Positions 10,068 through 20,718 of a stretch of DNA of 64,000 bases are shown here, piece after piece. The stretch comes from Mycothermus thermophilus (taxonomy: Eukaryota; Ascomycota; Sordariomycetes; Sordariales; Chaetomiaceae), in contig QQBE01000001.1 in the NCBI GenBank assembly GCA_011316235.1, forward strand, positions 2,418,001 to 2,482,000, in the 5' to 3' direction. Each line of letters opens with the position of its first letter. Positions within the stretch are counted from its first letter, which is position 1. Below the pieces are notes generated by a model. It was not told where the DNA came from and ran no database searches. It was given only the letters and a program-made list of their open reading frames with translations. The position numbers and the translations under genes are program-made.

Positions 10068-12272
10068 TCACGCTTTCACCTCACCAGAATCCGTTCCCTT
10101 ACCCCCATCTGTAAACTTCCCCGCCACAATCTCCTTGCAAAACTCCTCCCACTTGCGCTTCCAGTCCTCAAACACCTTCTGGCGCAGCTCAGGCTCCATG
10201 CACGAGTGCTCAATGCTCCACTCAACAAGCTGGCGCAAGCCATGAAGCGTCATGTCCTTCTTGCCGGCCAGGACTTGGTAAAAGTCGTGTGACAGGCGGG
10301 AGCTGGTGGAGGGAGACTCCGTCAGTAACGTTCCACAACAAAGATATCACGATATTGGGAGAGAAATCGCAGATGGGCCATACCGAAATAGAGTCCCATT
10401 ATCCGTGCTCACCGCGCACGGCACATTGTTCGCGAGCAACGAATAGACCGCATGCCCGCTGATCCGGGGCGTCAAGCCCAGGATTTCGTTCGAGATGGGG
10501 CAGACCTCGACGCAGACGTTGCGGCGGCGCATCTCGTTCATGACAAAAGGGTGCCGCGGCAGGGCGAAGCCGTGCCCGATGCGGCGCGCCCCGAGCAGCA
10601 GCGCGTCCACCAGGTTTCCGTCCGTGTCGGTACCCACGTCGAGAGTCTCGCCGCAGTGGAAGAGGAAGGGGATGTCGACGCCCGCGGCCTTGCATAGAGC
10701 TTTGAAGTGTAATAACGGTTTCCGGAACGCTTTGAGGGGTTTGCCTTTGCTTTCTTCGCCGACGAGATCGAAGCCTAGGGGCACGTTAGCTATGTGGGCG
10801 TTCGTCATTTCCGGCAGCAATGAAGATACTATTAGACGTACCTGCAATATATCGCCCAAAGCGTATGTTCATTTTGAACTGGAAGCATTGCATCAGGGCG
10901 TCATGAACCTGCTCCTCACTGAAGGAGCGCGGAGTACAGTAGATCACCTTGAGCCCCTTGAGAACCTCACCCTGGTGCGTCTCCTGGAACTTTTCATACT
11001 CGTTGATGATGAGGTCCATGATACCGGCGTTATCGATGCGGCGGGAACCGTCATTTAACCACACCTGGTTGGAAGACATAAAGTTGGGCCTAATCTCTGC
11101 GTATTGGATGTTGTCATCTACAAAATCCTCGAGACACAGGCGCGTGTACTCCCGGTATGCTTTTTCGTAGTTGAATAGACCCTTCATCATCTGCGTTCTG
11201 GCGTTGAACTTCTCCCAGGCACTATGACAGTCAGTTACTTATTGTTCCATGTATGTGAATGATGTAGCAGGAGGATCAAACCCACCCATCTGCTGTCTGG
11301 AGCAGGTTGTGTGCTTCCTCCTCATGAAAAACGAGTTTACTCTGCAGCCAACGGTCGGCGGCATCCTCGCCTCCCGGAAACTTACGGAGGAACTGGCCAA
11401 ACTGCATGACCGTCCCTCCCTTGTATGCTGGGTCAAACAGATCCCCCGCGCCCTTTTCCGTCACTGCGCTGTCGTTCATGATGCTGAACTGTATCCTGCA
11501 CCGATCGTATGCCTCCTGCGTATCGAGGGGGATGTTACTCCAGATGAACATGCGCTCCATCGTCTTGGCAATCCCGAGCAGGACATGGGGTCGCAAGTTA
11601 GCATTGAAGTGAATGTGCAAATGGGCGCCCTTGGGCATGGCGCGAATCAGCTTAAACACCTGGGTTTTCTCGATGATGTCGGCGTTGGAGAGGAAGTGGT
11701 CTCCGCAAAAGCGAGGGTGCTCCTGACCGGCATAGCCAGTCCTCTTGGGCTCGGTGTTGTAATAGCGCTCGACATCATCTCTCCTTAGCTCCTGGAGGAT
11801 TTGGTTTGCCTGCTTCTCGAGATCGCTTGCGCTCAGAGTGCAAGAATGCTCAAAGCCTAACCCCGCCTCGTAGCTGGCAGTCTCGTTACGCAGATAATCA
11901 TACTCCTGTGCTTTCTCCTCAGCAAGTTTTGCCAGTTTGGCATTCAAGTCAGGAGTGAATTCGAAGAAGGAATTGGCCGAAGCCGACACCTGCGGCAGGG
12001 CCTGGCGAATCTCGTTCAGAGCGTTCTCGGGCACATCAAGGGCCGCATCAACACGCGGTTGAACCAGCGGCTTCCCTGGCAGCCGGGAGGGTGACGGGTC
12101 GCGGCTATCTTCAGGCGAGAGAACATCTTTCTCGGTCTGGCTGCTGTGCGGTTGGTTAGTTTGGAGGTTTGTGAGGAAATAGGTGTGCGGGTGATCTTGA
12201 CCGTGTCTTTGAGGAGGTCTTCTTCCAGGAACCCGTCCGTATACGTTTCCAATGCTGGTTCAACTGCTGCAT
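10068..12272 (-). CDS. Adenosine deaminase, ADGF/CECR1-like
   Basis: Adenosine deaminases hydrolyse adenosine or deoxyadenosine to the inosine form and ammonia, using one zinc ion. Exons: 12202-12272, 11286-12143, 10842-11221, 10384-10774, 10068-10302; all four introns (58, 64, 67, 81 bases) have clear ends, giving 644 residues. Motifs in order: MPKGAHLHIHF with the metal HxH (about residue 199), GFDLVGEE, FHCGE with metal His and catalytic Glu (about 476), RIGHG with catalytic His, CPISN, and STDNG with metal Asp (about 560). The second Asp of the usual TDD is Asn here. The length and the extra N-terminal region fit the growth-factor-type deaminases rather than the 350-residue ADA. No clear signal peptide is seen. 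The first exon (ATG at 12272) is my choice from splice phase and is the least certain part. Confidence 0.85.
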
Positions 12273-14328
12273 GGTGTATTTTTTCCTGCAACACGGGGAC
12301 GTGGGAAATGCGCATGTGTGCTGTTTGAATCAGGTGGATGAGGGAGGGTGAGTTGCTGCGCGGAGGCTGGAAAGTGGAGGTAAGGTAAACAAGACGGCAA
12401 GATGGGTCGCGAGCAACGATGATGATGCATAAATTGACGAGTTGAAAGAAGGACGGGCGACCGAACACGCAGCTGAGCTCAGATGTGGTTGTTGGGCAGC
12501 CAGCAGGCAAGTAAGCGCGGGCGTGTCACCTCACCGGGAGTCAGCGCAGAGTTGGGCGGCGGGCTGGGGGTTGATGATGGATTTAATAAGACGGTGTCCC
12601 CCCTCAGTGCCTTGTGAACCATCAGCATCGAAGCCGCGGTGAAGCCTGGTACCAGAGGATGAAGCTAGGTTCCAGCAAAGCCAAGGCTGCCCTCGTGTCA
12701 TCCAAGACGGTGACACGCGATACTCCTGAGCAAAGGAGTGATGGAGTGACTACCAGGTAGACCTTGCGCGCGGCTGCGCCCGTCCTCGAGGTGCGTTGAG
12801 CGGGCGTTCTTGACTGCAACAGGTCAGGTCGGAGGTTCCAGGTTGGGTGGTAAATTTGGTTTCCTGGGCTGAAGAGGAACCGCAGGCACTGCCAACCAGT
12901 GCTGTTGCAATCCTCGAGCACCTTCCTTGCCGCTTGATCCGCTGCGCTGGGCCGTCCATGCAATCAACGCCCGGGGCTTTGAACAAAGTTATCCCACTTA
13001 CCGAATGCGGAAACCCCGGAGACGGAGATGTCCCACAAGGCTGACTCTCTGGCAGACAAACATCTTTTTTCACCCACAACCCTGGGGAACAGCATCAGGG
13101 TTTCATGTTTGTTCATCTTCCTCTCTTTGATTAGTTCAGTTCCAGGAACCAATGACAGGGGCATCTTGGCTTCAGAATACCTGGCCCAGGCCCGGGCATG
13201 ATGACCGTCTTGTGAGATTATCCGTAGGCCTCTCACAACGGTCATCGTTGCTGATAATTACCACGAACCTCACAGTCATGTCAGATGATGGCTATGTGAG
13301 GAAGCCTTCAAGAGAGTAACCGACTCCCTCCCTTTGCCCTTGACTCATTCCCGGCCTCAACAAAACCCCTTACCAGCTGTTCTGGTCTCATGATGTTCGA
13401 TGGTTCTGTCCCCAATGAGACGCACAGCCTGTGCAGGACAATCAGCCAGACAGGCCGCCTTGTCCAGAATTATTCTCCTCTTCACGAACATTTGATACCC
13501 AAAAATCAGAGCCCAAATCTCACATCGGTTTGGATCAAATCTTGGTGTGGATCAGGGGGCTCGGAGCTGCACCCGAACTCCGCCTCCGCCTTCTGACACC
13601 ATAGGGCTGAGGCTGAGAGGCTCACAGCAATTAGCGTACCGAACCATCGTGGATGAGGCTCTGCATCCATCGGCTTTGCTAGCTTTACCCTGCAGTGCTC
13701 AACTATTATATGGCTTGCCGAGAATTATGGCTTGACACCGCCATCATAGGAACTCGTCGCTGCAGGACATCGTGAGGCGGTCACGATGGGTATGGAAACA
13801 AACCCTTCTCAACCCCAGTTAACCATTCCCGATTGACATCCAGGAGTTCCGGTCCCCGCAAACACAAGATCCTCACAAGAGCTTGCGCCCTGGTCAAGTC
13901 GTATCTGCTTGCATATGTGGGACCAATGTACCCTTAACGTCTGACAACTTGGAAGGCCCAGGGAACAGAGCACGCTAGTGACAGGAGTGGTGATGAGGCA
14001 GACCAGTCGGTGAGCAGTTCAGCAGCCCTGTATTGAGAGCAAGAGGCACAGTCTGCCATCTGCCATCTACGGAGTAGCTTTGCGGCACCACCACCCTCAT
14101 AAGATGTGGATGAAGAAACCAAAAGGCAGTTCATTCAGTTCGATCCAAAATTCCAAGAGCAGGAATGGGAGAGAGAAGAACATACGATGGCAGATTCCAG
14201 AGTCCCGAAGGCAAGGTAGATTGATGAAGGCGGCAACCCGCAGGTCCCGCAGGTAAGAAAACGCTGGCTCTGGAGAATGTCTTGGAGCTGGCCAGGGAGG
14301 GCTTCGCAACCAGCAATGGCAGCTTGTC
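12273..14328. other. Intergenic stretch, no gene seen
   Basis: This 2.1 kb lies between the deaminase start and the 3' end of the next minus-strand gene. Frames are short and unconvincing. TGACTCA occurs at 13341. No repeat or RNA gene is visible. Confidence 0.55.
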
Positions 14329-16811
14329 TCAAACCTCTTCTTTCCGATGGAGATTCTTCGCCATCAACACCCTCACCTTCCCGGCTCCGGTTCCTTGGTC
14401 TACATCTCCTTCCTCGCCTGACCCTCCGCTAGTGGGCACAGAATCGAGGTAAAAATGCGCACTGTCTATCGCCCAGTGCTTCCGTGCCACCTTACTTGGC
14501 TCGGTGCTCAGTGTTTGCGGAGTGGCGGTGGCGGTGATGGTGGTCATTTCCTTTCCGATGATCCTCCTGCCAAAATCGAAGAGACCGCCAGTCAATGTCC
14601 TAGGCGCTGATGCTAGCTCCGCTGCATTGGCGGCGGCGAGGGCATTACTCTCTTGGAGCATGGTTGAGATGACGCTGGTGTTGTGGTCACCGTTGGTGAG
14701 GTCCTTCGCGACGACATGTCCGCACTTCTCACATGGGCGATGTGCGGTGTTGCTCCCGCCGCCCAAGCCTGGCTGGTGCAATAGACAGGCATATGAAAGC
14801 AGTCCCAGGGGTTCTTCTGCCAAAGGGGTGGGATGGGCATGTCGTTGCTGGATGAGCCAGATCGTGCTGATGGCTGAGGAGGATTAAGCTCAGCAATGTG
14901 TAAGCCACCCACTCACGGACTTTGAGCCGGGATTGGGTAGTAGTGATTATTGCTTCACTTCCGGCAGGCAAAACATGTCCCGAGCTTTCTCCCCCCTGCT
15001 TTGTCACTTCCGGCGCCAGGATTCCATAGTAGAATCCGTACTTGGAGAGAGCAATGCGGCAGGTGGAGGCCAGACATTCTTCCAGTGCTTGAGGGAGATA
15101 GTAGGAATTCGCCAAACCCGGACTCAAGTAATTGGAAGAATAATTCCACATCCGGTAATAAACGTCGGTGTAAGGCCCCGAAAAATATGATTCAACTTTG
15201 TTGTTCAACATCCGTCCTAACATTGGCATCGTGGGGGCTGGGTATGACGCCGGAGCAGTTTCTTGAACAGAGGCTACACCGTCCAGGAAGGCATGAGATT
15301 CGGGGAAAGGCTCGGGGACCGATGGGCCGAGGGGGACGAAGTCGTGGATTATGGGCCGAAAGCCCGTCATTGACCTCCCGTCGATAATATCAGGATAATA
15401 AAGTACCGTGCAGGCGTATTTTGCAAACTCAGGCCACGACCAGGACACTGTCAGTTGTCCGGGCGTGGATTCATATGTGGGGATACAAGAAAAGATCGAA
15501 AGGTGCCGTTCCATGGGTCATTTAACCACTTCACCTCGTTGGGCGTGTAATACTTCTTTTCAAGGCAGTGGGCCATCATGAGGGTAAATCGACCCGGCGA
15601 CCCTTCTGCCGCACAAGAGTCGTCGGCCCATACGTCCATGAAAAAGGGCTGTGACTCTGTTGGGATGGGAAATGTTCGTCGCATGGCGCACCCACGGTCC
15701 GAGAACCGCACCGTCGCGTTCTTCCGGGTTTTGTCCACCTCGAAAGTGGATTGAAGCGTGTTCTGGCGTTCGTCTTCCATGAGCCCGTTCGAAGTGCAGT
15801 CGAGGCGCATTGTATATGCCCGTGAACGCACTGTTATGCGGTAATCTTTCTCTTCGACGTTTTCTTCGTCAATCCAATCGCGGAATATTTGACCGGCAGG
15901 TAGGTCGAAAGGGTGGAATGCGTGCGTGGCGTTGGTCCATGCCATGTTTTGAGCACCGTGTACTTCTTCGGACATAGCAGCAAGAACGATAGGCATCCAG
16001 TCGTTGATAGAAGTTGGGAAATCATTTATCATAGATGAGGTGCTCTCAAGAGGTATGATTCTAGTGAAATTGACGTTTTTCTCGCCGATGAGAGCGGCCG
16101 AAAGGGGGGTGACGAAGATGAGGAAGATAGGAGATAAGAGGAAGGCCAGTGCCAAGTGTGGATGGCCATTCAGCCAGGCCTTCACCCACTTGCGTGCTGC
16201 ATTATATGCGTAATAGTCCAGCAGGACTGTGACATGGGCGTTCGGCTCAGGTTTGCGTTTAGACCCTAGTTTGTTGCGAGACCCAAGAGTGGCAGATTGT
16301 GTTGGGGCAGAGGAAGATGATGGTGCGTCCGTCGGATCAGAGGTCAAAGAAACGGTCTTTAGATGGCCAGCATTCGGGGCTTCATCCTCATCGTTTTTGG
16401 AACCCTTGGCCGGGTTGGTTGTGCCATCGCCACCGGCGGTTCTTCCAAGCTCTGCAAACGGCTCGCGAAACCCAGCTTGATCGGCAGTCCAGTTACGCAT
16501 CAACACAAAGAGCTGCATGATCAAAGGCGGAATTGACTCCCAAATAATGGACCCTACATGGAATTAGCCACTGTTTTGGCTCGATCAAAGGGACGACGAG
16601 TCCGCCATGTGGAGATACTTCTATTATACTTACAATCCTGTCCAATGGCTCTGAGAAGGGACACTTCTCTTGTCGAAAATGTGAACCCTTTCCATTTGTT
16701 CGAGAGAACCACCAGAATCGTCAACGCGACAAAACACAAGGCATGCGCGGTGAGAACAAGGCTGGCGGTCAGAGGCCGTAACGCAGTGGGCTCCCAGTTT
16801 GTCTGTGGCAT
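14329..16811 (-). pseudogene. DUF3433-like membrane protein gene with two frameshifts
   Basis: This is a diverged tandem copy of the gene at 17316-19826. Exon 1 is 16634-16811 (MPQTNWEPTALRP), then an 80-base intron (16554-16633) and a long second exon. The N-terminal membrane segment, the WESIPPLIMQLF segment, the NGHPHLALAF membrane segment, and the C-terminal AEEPLGLLSYACLLH and NLHRKEE segments all match the neighbour. Two single-base shifts break the frame. One is near 15499-15507, where the code moves from a DPWNGT segment to an IFSCIPTYES segment. The other is near 14872-14887, inside the last membrane segment. Neither looks like an intron. The gene is either a young pseudogene or has two base-calling errors. 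The long intact frames between the breaks leave both open. Confidence 0.7.
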
Positions 16812-17315
16812 GATTGAATGTTGAACTCGAGGTTAGAGATGAGTTTTGCCCATTGGCCTTACTGATGTGACAGTTTCCTCAAGTTTAGGTAAGGGGACAA
16901 AAGAAATATTGTAGCATGCCTCTTGAGTTTCAGGCTGTGGATGAACATAGCCAGAGGAGATGCAGTTGTTTTGGTATTGCTCAGCCGCGAAAATGCAGTT
17001 TTCCGCAAGTGTTCAGGCAGTCTGCCTCATAGGCATCCACGCAGCCGACCGAGACGACTTCGGGTCTGGTTACAGCGGCATAGTAAGGTAATGGCAGATA
17101 GCCACTTTCCGGTCTATGGCTCTTTTGATCCCATTTGTCCCGTTGATGTTTGTTGACTTCAGAGGCTGCACCAAAGTTAGGGTTGGGGTTGAGGTGCGGG
17201 TCAGCGCAAGGGGTCGGAGATGCCCACATAATTATAATATTCCTTTCACGCGTTTGGTGGGATAATCTATGTACTGACAGCTCTATCCTCGACTATTCGA
17301 ACCCGTTTATGCCTT
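16812..17315. other. Spacer between the two DUF3433-like copies
   Basis: About 500 bases between the end of the 17316-19826 gene and the start of the frameshifted copy. No frame is convincing. It should contain the 3' end of one gene and the promoter of the other. Confidence 0.5.
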
Positions 17316-19826
17316 CTATGTTGCTACAGCCTCCTTCCGGTGTAGGTTCCTCGCCATCAACATCCTTGGTCCCCCCTCTCCTGTCTCCTCAGCGGACAAT
17401 GACCCGAGATAGAAATGTGCTTCATCTATTGTCCAAAGTTGTCTCGCGACTTTACTTGGTCGTGTGCGTGTTTTCGGACTCGTAGAGTCTTGTTTGAAAT
17501 TTCTCGTCCAAATACCAAAGACTGTCTTTCTCGTTGACTTGGCTGCTGATGTCGGCAGCGGTTCCGCCACAACTCTAGCGGCCAGGGTGTTGCTCTCTTG
17601 GAGCATAGTTGAGATGACGTTGGGGCCTTGATCTGGAGTCTGGCAATTGCCGGGCTTGCTGATATTGTGGCCACAGTCTCCCGGTCCCCGATGTAAGAGG
17701 CATGCATACGCAAGGAGCCCTTCGGGCTTCTCGGCCAGGGGACAAGGCCGCACCCGCCGGCGGTATATGAGCCACACAGTGCTCAGCATTGAAAGGCCTA
17801 TGAGGGCGAGGAGTGTCATGCCCATCCAGGTGCGAATCAAGATACGGCGTTGCTGGGTTGTGATTGCTGCTACTCCTGGGCCTGGCTGCTCTTCGTTGGT
17901 AGTGTTCGGCGTTGTTGACGAAAAGAAGGGAACATCTTTGAAGCCGTGGAGGGAGAGAGCTATGCGGTACGCCGAGGCAAGAGTGGACTCCATAGCAGCT
18001 GGGAGGAGTTGAGCGTGCTGCATGATGAGTCCAAGCCTCTCTGCGGCACTCCCGAGTGGAAGGGTGAAATTATGAGAAACGTAATCTGATCTCGGTTCGG
18101 ATGGCGACGTAGGCGCAGACACAATTCTTCTGAGGGAGGTGCCGCAATGAAGCGCCACCACACGCTCAACCACCTGACGACTGAAGATGAAGAGCGATAT
18201 ATCGCCAAACCATGAGCCGTCGGTATGATAAACATTGGTAATGTTCCCTTCAAAGACGTGGGCCAAAAAGGAAGGGTTTGCCACCGGTCCCGATGTTGGA
18301 GTAAAGTCGTGGATCGTGGGGCGGAGAGAGGCTGTGTGAAAGTCGGTTCTGTTTGCTTGATCTGCGATTGCCTCGGCCTCAGACAACGGCCACGACACAG
18401 TCAGGAGTCCAGGCGTGCTTTGGTATGACGAGATACAGGAGGCAATGATGAGTGTCTGGAGCCAGGGCGGTATGCCGGTAATGTTGGAACTGCTACCGTT
18501 GGCCGTGAGATCACTTGGCGGTACAGTGGCAGCTTGAGCGATGAGAAAGACAAGACGTGTTGGTCCTTGTGATGCCGTACAATTCTGTGACACCACTTCG
18601 ATGGCGACAGGACGATTGGAATCACCCAACCTGAACTCGTGCTCAATGTCACATCCGCGGTCTGATAGCTTCAGTGTGACGAGTCCATAGGTTGTGGCAA
18701 GCCCATCGAACGGCTCAAAGGACACCTTGAGGTTTCCGTTGTCGGCGATAAGATCGTCGTGTCCGTACATTGCACAGTCAAGCTGCACCGTATGCGCCTG
18801 CGATGGTGCCGTCACTCGCGGCTCTCGGTAAACACTAGCGATACTGACACCACCGCGGCGTTGTAGCTTCCACTCCTCCAGTGGCCGGTAGAGGACGACT
18901 TCTGGGTCAGGGGAAAATGGCTGAAAGGCGTGTGTAGCGTTGGTCCATGAAGCATGGCGGGCCCCGTAGACGTCCTCGGATTCCGAGGCCAGGATAATTT
19001 CGGTCCAATCCTCGATCTCAAGGGGGAAGTCCTTGATCAGGGAGAAGGCGGTGGTCAGTTCCACAGTTCCGTCGAACTCGACCTCAGCGTCACGGACCAG
19101 GGCTGCCGAGAAAGGAGTTGCGAAAGCAAGAAATATAACAGACAGGACGAAGGCTAGCGCCAGATGCGGGTGGCCATTACGCAAGGCGTACCACCACCTT
19201 CGGATCAGGTCGTAGGAACGATAGTCGAGGAGGACAGTGAGGTGGGCGTTGGGCTTGGGTTCCTGGTTGAACTTTGATCCATGGGATCGGGTAGGAGGCG
19301 TGGAAGACCGAGCATCATCGGGGAGGTCGGTTTCCAGGGTCTTGGTATTTTCGCTGCTGGAATCTCCGGTGCTCACGAAATAACTGGAGCTGCAACGGCT
19401 TTGATCAATGTCGATGTCTGAGCCAACGTGACGTTCCTCCTCATCCCGTCCGTTTTCCCTCCCCAGTTCAGCAAAGGGCTCGCGGAACCCAGCTTCATCG
19501 GCCATCCAGTTGCGCAGCAACGTGAAGAGCTGGAGGATAAGAGGAGGGAGAGACTCCCAAAGAATGGATGCTGATAGTTGGACATTAATAGCCCGTCTTG
19601 TTAGAACACGTGGACATATCTCCAAATGAATTTTGCACATACCATCGCGCCCAATCATGGAGAAAGGAAAGGCATCATTAATATAGCCGACGTTGGAAAG
19701 TCCATTGTGGGCTTTGGAAATAATCATTAGCGCCGCGATACAAGCAAGCAGCACCATGTGTGCGATGAGGGTGAGGCTTGCTGGGAAAGCTTTTAACGCC
19801 AGAGGTTCCCAGTTGCTGGATTTCAT
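17316..19826 (-). CDS. DUF3433-like fungal membrane protein, intact copy
   Basis: The product is 812 residues. Exon 1 is 19643-19826 and exon 2 is 17316-19570. The 72-base intron (GTATGT..TATCAG, branch TTCTAAC) has no stop in frame, so the frame reads through it. I chose the ATG at 19826 (MKSSNWEPLALK) because the neighbouring copy starts at the same place; an in-frame codon at 19889 is an alternative. Four likely membrane segments are seen: near the N-terminus, around ILWESLPPLILQLF, around HLALAFVLSVIFLAF, and near the C-terminus around TLLALIGLSMLSTVWLI. The large region between the third and fourth carries N-glycosylation-type sequons and probably faces outward. The WEP..L start and the WES.PPL segment resemble DUF3433, a fungal family of unknown function. 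Family assignment is tentative. Confidence 0.75.
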   Translation of the reverse strand: MKSSNWEPLALKAFPASLTLIAHMVLLACIAALMIISKAHNGLSNVGYINDAFPFSMIGRDGMCKIHLEICPRVLTRRAINVQLSASILWESLPPLILQLFTLLRNWMADEAGFREPFAELGRENGRDEEERHVGSDIDIDQSRCSSSYFVSTGDSSSENTKTLETDLPDDARSSTPPTRSHGSKFNQEPKPNAHLTVLLDYRSYDLIRRWWYALRNGHPHLALAFVLSVIFLAFATPFSAALVRDAEVEFDGTVELTTAFSLIKDFPLEIEDWTEIILASESEDVYGARHASWTNATHAFQPFSPDPEVVLYRPLEEWKLQRRGGVSIASVYREPRVTAPSQAHTVQLDCAMYGHDDLIADNGNLKVSFEPFDGLATTYGLVTLKLSDRGCDIEHEFRLGDSNRPVAIEVVSQNCTASQGPTRLVFLIAQAATVPPSDLTANGSSSNITGIPPWLQTLIIASCISSYQSTPGLLTVSWPLSEAEAIADQANRTDFHTASLRPTIHDFTPTSGPVANPSFLAHVFEGNITNVYHTDGSWFGDISLFIFSRQVVERVVALHCGTSLRRIVSAPTSPSEPRSDYVSHNFTLPLGSAAERLGLIMQHAQLLPAAMESTLASAYRIALSLHGFKDVPFFSSTTPNTTNEEQPGPGVAAITTQQRRILIRTWMGMTLLALIGLSMLSTVWLIYRRRVRPCPLAEKPEGLLAYACLLHRGPGDCGHNISKPGNCQTPDQGPNVISTMLQESNTLAARVVAEPLPTSAAKSTRKTVFGIWTRNFKQDSTSPKTRTRPSKVARQLWTIDEAHFYLGSLSAEETGEGGPRMLMARNLHRKEAVAT

Positions 19827-20718
19827 GATGTGGATGTCAAGCAGAACGAACCAAACACTTGGAGCTTTTACCTCTATCAAGGTAGACATGCCTACGAGGG
19901 AGATGGCACTGGATAGGCATTGTTCTTATCCTCGGGCCAGATACAAATCTAGAACCACTGGTTAAGCCGGTATCAGTAATCAGTAAAGATGAGGTTTGCT
20001 CATATGGTTGACCGAAAAAATGGTTATCCATGAGCTGGATCGTTCTCTACAGCTTGCACGAATAGAGTCGTATAGTTACGACTTTGATATAGTAATTGAC
20101 ATACCGAACCAAAGTCAACGGGAGCGACGCCACTTGCATGCATGTTCAGCTATTATTATATCTAATATATCCAAGTTCTCCTGTCTACCTAGGCATTGCC
20201 AGCCCAGTCGCAGACAAAAGGACTGGCCTCATTCCAGTTCATCCTAGCCAACCTTGATATCAGCCTGTCTTCCAATGATCCCTCACCATAGAGATGACTT
20301 CTTCGGTGAGCTCTAACCCTGCTTCCCCGCAGGAGCACAACTGCCAACTCCTCCCGGCTCCCAGAACTTTCCGATGTTGTGTAACCAAACAAGCATTATG
20401 GCGGTGGTTAAGACGGTAGCAGATGAATGAAACGGGGATTGAGAGTGGAACGGCAAATACTACATCAACGATCAAACACGATGGTTGGCTAGAGCATGTA
20501 TAGCTGAATGAGATATATACAGAGAGATAATATGTACGACGAATCGGAAAAGATATGTACAAGGTACACAGCCCCATTTCCCCTCCCTTCCTCCCTCCTC
20601 ACCCCCAGAGACCCTGACTCGCGAGACCAAGGACAATTCGCGCAAACTGCTGGCTGCGTCATCACTCCCGCAGCTCTCATCCCATCTTCCTCCTCTCCTT
20701 CTCACCCTCACCCACTCT
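19827..20718. other. AT-rich intergenic stretch
   Basis: About 0.9 kb between the DUF3433-like start and the GH74 stop. It is visibly richer in A and T around 20030-20180 than the genes on either side. No coding frame or repeat stands out. It should carry the promoter of the gene starting at 19826 and the 3' region of GH74. Confidence 0.5.

Noticed and set aside
14872..14930. Small intron to explain the second frameshift in the left DUF3433-like copy
   Set aside because: The only GT..AG pair is 43 bases and would remove most of a membrane segment that the neighbour keeps.
17316..17713. Short shadow frames over the DUF3433-like C-terminus
   Set aside because: They overlap the long coding frame and encode nothing similar to the neighbouring copy.
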